Positions 7,821 through 15,068 of a DNA stretch of 64,000 bases are shown one piece after another. This DNA comes from Pseudomonadota bacterium (GTDB lineage Bacteria; Pseudomonadota; Alphaproteobacteria; Rhizobiales; Rhizobiaceae), in the NCBI GenBank assembly GCA_023457435.1, contig JAEWLS010000036.1, forward strand, positions 124,001 to 188,000, given 5' to 3'. Position 1 is the stretch's first letter. The number at the start of each line of letters is the position of its first letter. The translations under genes and the position numbers were made by a program. Under the pieces are notes generated by a model. The model did no database searches. It was not told where the DNA came from and saw only the letters and a list, made by a program, of their open reading frames with translations.

Positions 7821-9658
7821 CCGTCGGCGGGTTCCGGCTTGCGGATCACGACCTTGGTCTCCTCGCTCAGCGCCTGCGCGGTCTTGCGCGGCTTGGCCAG
7901 CGGCGTAGGCACGGGCTTGGGGCCTGTATTGCCCTGGAGAAGCGCGTTGCCGGCGTAGATCCCGTCGGCGATCTGGATCTGGAGCCGCTCCGCGTCGCGC
8001 CGGCGCACGTCCTCGATGATCTCGTCGGCGTCCTCCACCGAAACGCCCAGCGTCGTCAGCGTCCGATGGCCAAAGACCAGCGCCGATTCGAGCGCCTCGC
8101 GAATCTGGAATTCGACCCCGGCATGGATCAGCTTGATCGCCGCGCCGCGGTCGTAGGCCCGCGCAAGCACCTTCACCAGCGGGTATTCCTCGCGGATGAT
8201 CTCGGCAATTCGCACCGCGGTCTCCGCCTTGTCGACGCAGATCAGGATCGCTTCGGCGCGGCCGGCGCCCGCTGCGTGGAGGATGTCCGGCCGCGTGCCG
8301 TCGCCGTAGTAGACCTTGAAGCCGAAGTCGGCGGCGGCCTGGATCATCTCGACGTCCGAATCGATGATCGAAACGTCGACGCCGCGCAGCAGGAGCGGCT
8401 GGCTCGCTATCTGCCCGAAGCGGCCGAAGCCAATGACAAGCACGCGCCCATCCAGGTCGGCCGCGACCTCCACGCCGTCGAGCGAGACCTCGTCCTGCGG
8501 AAGCACGTAGCGAAGGCCCATCACGAGGAAGGGCGTCAGCGCGATCGAGATGATGACCGTGGCGGTCATCGCGGCGTTTGTCTCGCCTGCAAAGATGCCT
8601 ACGGCAGCCGCCGCGCCATAGAGAACGAAGGCGAACTCGCCGCCCTGGGCCATGAGCGCGGCGCGCGTGAGTGCCTCGCGATGGCCGGATCGCGTGAGCC
8701 TTGCAATCGCGTAGATCGTCAGCGCCTTGGCAACCATGAACGCGCAGATCAGCGCGACGATCAACGGCCACTGCACGGCGATGACGTCCAGATTGAGCGA
8801 CATGCCGACGCCGAGGAAAAAGAGGCCGAGCAGGATGCCGCGAAAAGGCTCGATGTCCGCCTCGAGCTGGTGACGGAACGTCGATTCGGAAAGCAACACC
8901 CCTGCGATGAACGCGCCCATCGCCATGGATAGACCACCAAGCTGCATGGCGAGCGCGGATCCGAGCACGACAAGCAAGGCGGCTGCGGTCATGACCTCGC
9001 GGGCCTGCGCCGCCGCCAGAAGCCGGAACATGGGGTTGAGAAGAAAGCGGCCGGCGACAAGCAGTGCGACAAGTGCTCCGAGCGCGATGCCGATCGAGGT
9101 CCAGCGTTCCGCTGCGGTCGTCTCCGCCCCGCCGGGAGCAAGGAACGTGATCAGCGCCAGAAGCGGCACGATCATCAGGTCTTCCATCAGCAGAACCGAG
9201 ACGACCTTCTGGCCGCCCGGCGTCGCGGTCTCGCCGCGCTCATCGAGTATCTGCATGACGATGGCGGTCGACGAGAGAACGAAGCCGGCCGCGCCCACGA
9301 AGGAGACGATCGGCGGGAAGCCGAACGCCATGCCCACGCCGGTGAGCACCACTGTGGCTACGCCGACCTGGGCGGTGCCCAGTCCGAATATCGCGCGTCT
9401 AAGGCCCCAAAGCCGGGAAGGCTGCATCTCGAGGCCGATGATGAAAAGAAACATCACCACGCCGAGTTCGGCGATGTGGAGGATTGCCTCCGCGTCGTTG
9501 AACAGTCCGATGCCGAAAGGGCCTATGACCAGACCCGCGGTGAGATACCCCAGTACCGAACCCAGGCCGATGCGCCGGAAGATGGGGACTGCGACGACGC
9601 CCGCCGCCAGGAGCGAGACGACCTGGATCAAGTCACTGCCAGTGGCCTCGGCCGCCAT
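7817..9658 (-). CDS. CPA2 monovalent cation:proton antiporter with RCK domain (KefB type)
   Basis: A 613-residue inner-membrane protein with about 12-13 hydrophobic segments in residues 8-385 (Na+/H+ exchanger domain, with the acidic motif LLMEDLMIVPLL). A TrkA-N/RCK nucleotide-binding domain follows (VLVIGFGRFGQIASQPLL, then IDSDVEM). The C-terminal tail is Lys/Pro-rich. This matches KefB/KefC-type K+ efflux proteins. No KefF/KefG ancillary subunit is nearby, so glutathione gating is unproven. It is convergent with folK. Confidence 0.9.
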   Translation of the reverse strand: MAAEATGSDLIQVVSLLAAGVVAVPIFRRIGLGSVLGYLTAGLVIGPFGIGLFNDAEAILHIAELGVVMFLFIIGLEMQPSRLWGLRRAIFGLGTAQVGVATVVLTGVGMAFGFPPIVSFVGAAGFVLSSTAIVMQILDERGETATPGGQKVVSVLLMEDLMIVPLLALITFLAPGGAETTAAERWTSIGIALGALVALLVAGRFLLNPMFRLLAAAQAREVMTAAALLVVLGSALAMQLGGLSMAMGAFIAGVLLSESTFRHQLEADIEPFRGILLGLFFLGVGMSLNLDVIAVQWPLIVALICAFMVAKALTIYAIARLTRSGHREALTRAALMAQGGEFAFVLYGAAAAVGIFAGETNAAMTATVIISIALTPFLVMGLRYVLPQDEVSLDGVEVAADLDGRVLVIGFGRFGQIASQPLLLRGVDVSIIDSDVEMIQAAADFGFKVYYGDGTRPDILHAAGAGRAEAILICVDKAETAVRIAEIIREEYPLVKVLARAYDRGAAIKLIHAGVEFQIREALESALVFGHRTLTTLGVSVEDADEIIEDVRRRDAERLQIQIADGIYAGNALLQGNTGPKPVPTPLAKPRKTAQALSEETKVVIRKPEPADG

Positions 9659-9703
9659 GTCCTGCTCCTGCGTATCGCCCGACCGGCAGTCTTAGCCCAA
9701 ATG

Positions 9704-9726
9704 AAAAGGGCGGCAACCTGCCGCCC
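9704..9726 (-). terminator. Intrinsic terminator of the 9.8-10.3 kb secreted-protein gene
   Basis: On the minus strand a GGGCGGCA / TGCCGCCC stem (8 bp, 3-nt loop) is followed by TTTT and more A/T. It lies about 30 bp downstream of the stop at 9755 and before the antiporter start at 9658, so it isolates the two genes. Confidence 0.8.
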
Positions 9727-9754
9727 TGTCGGGTAAGCGACGCAAAGGAGAATT

Positions 9755-10294
9755 CTATTCGCTTGCTATGGCACCGACGGAATTCTGATCCAGCCGGTTG
9801 AGCTTGATGCCGATGACCGGAACCATCTGGCTGTCGACCTTGACGGAAATGGTGACGTTCATCGTGTCGCCGTCAGCCATGCGCGCCAGCATCGCGCCGT
9901 CGAGCTTGTTGCGCTTGAGCGCAAGCGTCACCTTGTTGCCGCTGATCGTGCCGCTGGTGATGTCGAGACCCTTGCCGGCCGCGCCGTCGAGGAAGGAGCC
10001 CTTGTAGCCGTTGCCGGACTTCGCGACGCTCGCCGACATGTTCTGGCTGAAAAGGCCGACGCGGCAGCCGCCGCTCAAGGCCATGCCGAGCTTGTTGCCG
10101 GGCGTGCTCCCCGTGAAGTTGCAGATGAAGCGCGTGCCCTTGTACTTGCCCGCGACGATCTCGCCCGGACCGGACCACTGACCTTCAACAGACTGGAAGA
10201 ACTGCTTGTCGCGCTCGGATGCAACCGCCGGCGCGGCGACGCTCTCGACGACGGGCACCGCGACGAGTGCGGCGAGGATGAAGGTCTTGATCAT
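9755..10294 (-). CDS. Secreted protein of unknown function
   Basis: A 179-residue protein starting at MIKTF (ATG 10294). It has a clear signal peptide (about residues 1-25, ending AVAS), so it is probably periplasmic. The mature part is Gly/Ser/Lys-rich beta structure with two Cys (ICNFTGS and GGCRVG) that could form a disulphide. It has the look of hypothetical exported proteins conserved in rhizobia, but I recognise no enzymatic motif. It is a single-gene unit bounded by the terminator at 9704-9726. Confidence 0.75.
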   Translation of the reverse strand: MIKTFILAALVAVPVVESVAAPAVASERDKQFFQSVEGQWSGPGEIVAGKYKGTRFICNFTGSTPGNKLGMALSGGCRVGLFSQNMSASVAKSGNGYKGSFLDGAAGKGLDITSGTISGNKVTLALKRNKLDGAMLARMADGDTMNVTISVKVDSQMVPVIGIKLNRLDQNSVGAIASE

Positions 10295-10414
10295 TTGGCA
10301 CCCGGGCAACTGAGCGACGCGATATCACCGGCGGAAACCATGAACAAGATTGGTTAAGGCTTCGCTAGCGACGCGTAGGGCCGACCATGCTCGACCACCC
10401 GTGGTGGCGCAAGA

Positions 10415-11467
10415 CTATTGTGGTCCGGGCTCCGGCTGGCGCGTCGAAAGCCGAGTGAGTACGGCAAGAATGTCACTCAGCCCGGGGCGGCGCTGTGCGC
10501 CGAAGGGCAGGGGCCGCGTCGCCTCGATCGCAGCGAGGCCGATGCGCGCGGTCATCATGCCGTTGACCACGCCCTCGCCGAGCTTCGCCGACAGGCGCGC
10601 CGCCAGACCCTGTCCCACGATCTGCTGAACGAAGGAATCGCCCGCGGCGATTGTGCCGGTGACCGCGAGGTGTGCTACCGTCGAGCGCAGCAGGCGCAGG
10701 AAGCCAATCGTGCCCGGGCGCGCGCCGTAGAGATCCGAAAGGCGCCGGACGAGGCGAGCCGCTTCGAACGCCACGTACGCCAGGTCGACCACCGCACGCG
10801 GACTTACGGCGGTCACCAGCGAGACACGCTTCGCGGCGTCGGTCACAAGAACCCGCGCGCGCTCGTCCAGCGGCGACAAAAGCTCGACCTCGGCGAGGCG
10901 GACGAGATCGGCGCCGTCGATCACATCGCCCTCGAGTGCCCTGAGCGCGGTTCGCCCGCCAGCCGTCTCGGGGCGGGCCGCAAAAAAGTCGATCAGGTCT
11001 TCGACGAGCTTTCTCGCCAATCGCTGGTCGCTCGAACTTGCCGCTTCGGCCGCGCGTCGCTGCAAGTTCTCCACCGAGGCAAGACGCCGGAGCGCGAAAA
11101 GCTCGCGTGCGATAATGGCAAGCAGGGCGAGGGCTGCGACTGCCGCAACGGCAAGCGCGGACCAGCCGAGCCAGTCAGCGCGGCTGAAAAGGTCGCGGAC
11201 AATGCCGTCGACCCACAGGCCGAGAGCCAGCGACAGCAAGATCCCCAGGGCCCCGCCGAAGATCGCGCCGAGACGGGATTTCCGCTTCGGCGGCAGAGCA
11301 AGCGGCGGAAGAGCCGTCTGTGCGGCCTCGAAGACGTCGATTTCGTCGGCGACGACCACCGCCGTCTCAGGGTCGACGGCGCGCGGAGCGCGTGGCTCGC
11401 TGCGCGCCGGCTTGTCGGCAGGCGGATCGATCCTGAACGCAACAGGGCGACGCGGGAGGGTCGTCAT
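10415..11467 (-). CDS. YcjF family (DUF697/TIGR01620) membrane protein
   Basis: 350 residues: a Pro-rich N-terminus, two hydrophobic segments (LGAIFGGALGILLSLALGLW and ALAVAAVAALALLAIIAREL), then a helical DUF697 domain (AVSPRAVVDLAYVAFEAARL and TVAHLAVTGTIAAGD). It is the usual partner of the YcjX GTPase. Its start overlaps the ycjX stop by four bases (11464-11467), indicating translational coupling. The role of the pair is not established. Confidence 0.88.
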   Translation of the reverse strand: MTTLPRRPVAFRIDPPADKPARSEPRAPRAVDPETAVVVADEIDVFEAAQTALPPLALPPKRKSRLGAIFGGALGILLSLALGLWVDGIVRDLFSRADWLGWSALAVAAVAALALLAIIARELFALRRLASVENLQRRAAEAASSSDQRLARKLVEDLIDFFAARPETAGGRTALRALEGDVIDGADLVRLAEVELLSPLDERARVLVTDAAKRVSLVTAVSPRAVVDLAYVAFEAARLVRRLSDLYGARPGTIGFLRLLRSTVAHLAVTGTIAAGDSFVQQIVGQGLAARLSAKLGEGVVNGMMTARIGLAAIEATRPLPFGAQRRPGLSDILAVLTRLSTRQPEPGPQ

Positions 11468-12981
11468 GCCAGGCGATCTCCAAGCAGGAACTGCAGCGCG
11501 CGATCGAGCCGTATGTGCGGCAGCGACAGGGTCAAGCCCTCGCCGGATCGCTCGAGCCGCGGCGGCCGGAACCGAACGAAGCGCATAGTCTCATGTTCGG
11601 CCCCGGCATCCGGCCTCGAGTCGAACAGGGCAGCGGGATCGAGCGGAAGGTCGCCGGGGAACACGGCGGTCTCGGTCGCGCCGTCAAACGTCTCCCCGCC
11701 GATCTGCTCGCCTGCCATCGGCGTGCCGATGATGACGGGCAGCACATCGCGGCCCTGCTTGACGGTGCCCTCGCGCGTCGCGCGGACCGCCGCCATCGCC
11801 AGAACCTCCACCTCCGCGCCGGAAAATCCCGCGCGTTTGATGGCGCGGTCCGCAAGGCGCCTGACGATGGCCTGCATCCTGTCGTGGGCCGTGTGGTGTA
11901 TGTGGTCGGCCTTCGTCGCGGCAATGAGGATGCGGTCGATGCGACGCGCGAAGAGGTCGGTGAAGATGCTGCCGCGGCCGGGCCTGAAGACGGCGAGGAT
12001 TTCGGTCAGGGCGCGCTCGAGGTCGGCCAGCGACGCCGGACCGGCATTCATCGCCTGCATGGCGTCGATCAGGACGATCTGTCGATCCAGACGCGCGATG
12101 TGCTCGCGGAAGAACGGGCGTACGACGTGGGTGAGATAGGCGTCGTAGCGGCGTTCCATGACGGCGCGCAGAGAACCGGATTTCGGCCGGCCGGTCGATG
12201 GCGGGAGCGGCGTGAACGTCAACGCCGGAGAGCCGTCGAGATCGCCCGGCATCAGAAAGCGGCCGGGCGGCAAGGTCGACAGGGCGCGGTCGTCCTGCTT
12301 GCCGGCTCTCAAATAGGCGGAGAAGGCATCGGCCAGCCTTCGCGCGGTTGGCTCGTCGGCAGGCGCGTTGCCGTCGACCTGTTCGAGCATGGCGCGCCAC
12401 CCTGCGGACAGGTCGGCACGAACGGGGAGTTCGGCCAGTTCGAGCGCCTCGCGGGAAAACTGCTCGTACGTCTTGCCGAGTAGCGGCAGGTCGAGCAGCC
12501 ATTCGCCGGGGTAGTCGACGATGTCGACGGAGAGGCGCCCGGCGGAGAACATGCGTCCGAGGAAGGAAGCGGATTCATACTCCACGGTGAGCCGCAACTC
12601 CGAGATCGCACGGGTCGAGTCCGGCCAGACACGCTGGTCGACGAGGGCGGCAACGTGATCTTCGTACTGGAAGCGAGGCACGGCATCGTCGGGCTGGTGT
12701 TCCAGGAACGCGCGGGCGATGCGTCCGGTCTTCTGTGCCTCGAACAGCGGCAGTCTTCCGCCGTGAATGAGATTGTGGACGAATGCCGTGATGAACACGG
12801 TTTTTCCGGATCGAGACAGGCCGCTCACACCGAGACGCAGCGTCGGCGAGAACAGCTGGGTGGTTCGCTCGGCCATCGTTTCGATGGCGATGCGCGCCTC
12901 GTCGGTGAAATTTGTGATGGCCGCCAACAGGGGCTCCGCAATGCCTGCCGGCGATATAGGCGCGCCGTCGCCGGCTTGCAA
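11464..12981 (-). CDS. YcjX-like P-loop NTPase
   Basis: 505 residues with Walker A in GLSRSGKTVFIT, a DIVDYPGEWLLDLPLL segment (switch II-like) and AATKADHIHH, the NKxD-equivalent TKAD, so a GTPase-like fold. This is the DUF463/YcjX family, which co-occurs with YcjF. The predicted start is TTG 12981, 9 bases after sixA; an internal ATG about 36 residues later (MAERTTQLFSP) also fits and keeps the P-loop, so the start is uncertain. It is the middle gene of sixA-ycjX-ycjF. Confidence 0.88.
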   Translation of the reverse strand: MQAGDGAPISPAGIAEPLLAAITNFTDEARIAIETMAERTTQLFSPTLRLGVSGLSRSGKTVFITAFVHNLIHGGRLPLFEAQKTGRIARAFLEHQPDDAVPRFQYEDHVAALVDQRVWPDSTRAISELRLTVEYESASFLGRMFSAGRLSVDIVDYPGEWLLDLPLLGKTYEQFSREALELAELPVRADLSAGWRAMLEQVDGNAPADEPTARRLADAFSAYLRAGKQDDRALSTLPPGRFLMPGDLDGSPALTFTPLPPSTGRPKSGSLRAVMERRYDAYLTHVVRPFFREHIARLDRQIVLIDAMQAMNAGPASLADLERALTEILAVFRPGRGSIFTDLFARRIDRILIAATKADHIHHTAHDRMQAIVRRLADRAIKRAGFSGAEVEVLAMAAVRATREGTVKQGRDVLPVIIGTPMAGEQIGGETFDGATETAVFPGDLPLDPAALFDSRPDAGAEHETMRFVRFRPPRLERSGEGLTLSLPHIRLDRALQFLLGDRLA

Positions 12982-12990
12982 AGCGCCGAG

Positions 12991-13494
12991 CTAGCCTTCG
13001 AAGGCGGTAAAGCGCACAAGTCGGCCCGCGCCGGGCACGATGCGATCCAGCGGCGTATCGAATTCGAGAACCGCGAGGCCGCACACCGGGAAGCCACCAC
13101 CCAGCGAAGCGATGGCTTGGCTATCGCCACCTCCGGCAAGCGCAATCGCCAGATCTTCGGTCATCGGGTTGTGTCCGACGATAAGCACCGTCTCCGCTTC
13201 GCCCGCTCCGCGGACGATATCGAGGTAGTCGGCCGCGTCGCCGTCATAGAGTGCGTCAACGTAGTCGGCCGGCGGCTGCGCCGCCATCCGGCTCGACGCG
13301 AGCTCCCACGTTTGCCTGGTCCGAAGCGAAGGAGAACAGAGAACGGCGTCCGGGCGAAGACCGGCGGCGTCAAGGCTCGATCCTGCCGCCAGCGCGGAAG
13401 TCCTGCCGGTTTCGGTCAGAGGCCGATCGAAATCCTGTGTGCCGGGTTTGGGCCAGGCGGCCCTTGCATGTCTTAACAACAGCAGCGTTGGCAT
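12991..13494 (-). CDS. sixA: SixA-type phosphohistidine phosphatase
   Basis: A compact 167-residue histidine phosphatase. The catalytic LLRHARA sits at the extreme N-terminus (His8), and the second active-site His is in LIVGHNPMTEDLA, the pattern of SixA. SixA enzymes remove phosphate from phospho-His on phosphorelay or PTS Hpt-type proteins, so the orphan Hpt and CckA in this window are conceivable targets, by inference only. It is the first gene of the sixA-ycjX-ycjF unit and divergent from dksA. Confidence 0.85.
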   Translation of the reverse strand: MPTLLLLRHARAAWPKPGTQDFDRPLTETGRTSALAAGSSLDAAGLRPDAVLCSPSLRTRQTWELASSRMAAQPPADYVDALYDGDAADYLDIVRGAGEAETVLIVGHNPMTEDLAIALAGGGDSQAIASLGGGFPVCGLAVLEFDTPLDRIVPGAGRLVRFTAFEG

Positions 13495-13691
13495 GCGGGA
13501 ACCTTATGGCTGGGATAGGCACCGGCTGCGGCGGTACGGCGCGGGGTCGCACTGATCCAGAGCGGCAGACGATCGGCCCACAGTGCATTTTTGCCAGTAT
13601 TAACAAAACCGTGAGCCGATTCGGCAAGGTGCTTGTGCCGTCAAACCTCCGCGAATATATAGGCGCCGGGTTGTCTAGTGGGGTGAGTCGA

Positions 13692-14108
13692 ATGAGCGAT
13701 CTCGTCGATATCGATTACGTTCCCTCGGAAGACGAGCCCTTCATGGGTGAGCGGCAGAAAGCCTACTTCCGGCGCAAGCTGATCTTCTGGAAGAACGATA
13801 TCCTGCGCGAGGCGCGCGAAACTCTCGAAATCCTCCAGCAAGAGAACGCCAACCACCCGGACCTCGCGGATCGCGCGTCCTCGGAAACCGACAGGGCCAT
13901 CGAACTACGGGCCCGCGACCGTCAGCGCAAATTGATCTCGAAGATCGACGCGGCGCTGCACCGACTAGACGATGGTACCTACGGCTATTGCGAGGAAACC
14001 GGCGAGCCGATTTCGCTCAAGCGCCTCGATGCCCGCCCGATAGCCACACTGTCAATCGAGGCGCAGGAGCGCCACGAGCGCCGCGAACGCGTTTATCGAG
14101 ACGACTGA
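13692..14108 (+). CDS. dksA: DksA family RNA polymerase-binding transcription factor
   Basis: 138 residues. A coiled-coil (FWKNDILREARETLEILQQE, then RARDRQRKLISKIDAAL) is followed by the DksA/TraR finger GTYGYCEETGEPI..RLDARPIATLS. Only the first of the four canonical zinc Cys is retained; the others are Thr, Ser and Ala. DksA binds the polymerase secondary channel and, with ppGpp, reprograms rRNA and amino-acid promoters. ATG 13692 gives the usual MSDLVDIDY start; the upstream reading is non-coding. Confidence 0.95.
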   Translation: MSDLVDIDYVPSEDEPFMGERQKAYFRRKLIFWKNDILREARETLEILQQENANHPDLADRASSETDRAIELRARDRQRKLISKIDAALHRLDDGTYGYCEETGEPISLKRLDARPIATLSIEAQERHERRERVYRDD

Positions 14109-14114
14109 CGCCGC

Positions 14115-14906
14115 CTAGCGCCGCGGCCTCGCCAGGTCTCCCAGAAGGCGCGACATCTCATCTTCAACCGATGACGGAAGCGGCGCGGACGTTGGTGCCG
14201 GCCGCACCGCGGGCGCCGGCTGCGCAGGTATCTTGCGGTCGAGCGTGACCTCGAGCTCCTCGAGCAGTGCGTCATCCAGGCTCGGCCCCTGGTCGTTCAC
14301 GGCGCGTGGCGGCACGGCAGTCGCCGGTCTAGCGGGGATCGGCGGCGCCGGCTGTGGGGCAGGCGCGGCCGGAGCGGGAGGCTGCGCTGTTCCCGCGGGC
14401 GGCTGGGGCCGCGATATCGGTCGCACGTCGGCAGGCTGGCGCGACGTTGGCTCGGCGACCGGCCGGGGCGCGTCGGCAATCGGCTGCGCCACCGGCTTTG
14501 TCACCTCAATTGCTGCCGGTACCGGCGCCGGCGTCATCACGCTTGCATCAGGCGGCAGTCTCACGTCGCGCTGCGCCGGGTTCTCCTCCGCCGGGCGGCG
14601 GAGCGCTGCCACCATCCGGATATTCTGCTCGACCACCACGTCGGTAGGCCCGCCGATCAGTATGAGGTGCTCGACATCGTCGCGGCGCACCAGAACGAGA
14701 CGGCGATGACTATCCACGGCGGCAGCGTCCATGACCGCCAGTCGAGCCTTGCGATTGCGGCCGCCGCTGACGAAGGTGCCAAATGACAGGCTGCGGATGA
14801 CCTTGATTAGAAGGAGAATGACGACCAGGAGCAGCAGCGCGCCCAGCGTCCACAACATTGCCGTTGCGTAGGCCGGGCCGGCAATTCCTTCGAGCCATTC
14901 GAGCAT
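14115..14906 (-). CDS. FliO-like flagellar biosynthesis membrane protein
   Basis: 263 residues from ATG 14906 (MLEWLEG). One transmembrane segment (about residues 15-37) precedes a basic conserved domain (RLVLVRRDDVEHLILIGGPTDVVVE) typical of FliO. A long Pro/Ala tail (about 120-220) and a short acidic C-terminus follow. FliO assists FliP assembly in the flagellar export gate. No other flagellar gene is present, so the role is inferred from the domain. Such stand-alone FliO-like genes beside dksA and cckA recur in rhizobia. The stop lies 6 bases from that of dksA. Confidence 0.75.
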   Translation of the reverse strand: MLEWLEGIAGPAYATAMLWTLGALLLLVVILLLIKVIRSLSFGTFVSGGRNRKARLAVMDAAAVDSHRRLVLVRRDDVEHLILIGGPTDVVVEQNIRMVAALRRPAEENPAQRDVRLPPDASVMTPAPVPAAIEVTKPVAQPIADAPRPVAEPTSRQPADVRPISRPQPPAGTAQPPAPAAPAPQPAPPIPARPATAVPPRAVNDQGPSLDDALLEELEVTLDRKIPAQPAPAVRPAPTSAPLPSSVEDEMSRLLGDLARPRR

Positions 14907-14992
14907 TGGCGCCGTTCCCCCTGCGTCATTCCGGTTGAGCCTAGCTGCCGTTGCGAGGCCCCGCAAGGCAGAGTGCCGTCGAAGGCCCGGCG

Positions 14993-15013
14993 GCAAGGCC
15001 CTGTCGGCCTTGC
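14993..15013. repeat. Inverted repeat in the fliO-cckA divergent region
   Basis: GCAAGGCC (14993-15000) and GGCCTTGC (15006-15013) form an 8-bp perfect stem with a 5-nt loop. It sits between the divergent FliO-like and cckA starts, 55 bp before the cckA ATG. It could be an operator or a leader hairpin. No CtrA-type TTAA-N7-TTAA site was seen here. Confidence 0.5.
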
Positions 15014-15068
15014 AGGATTCGTGACGCATGATGTAATCGGGATCAAGCTCAGGGGGCGCTGCTTCGGC

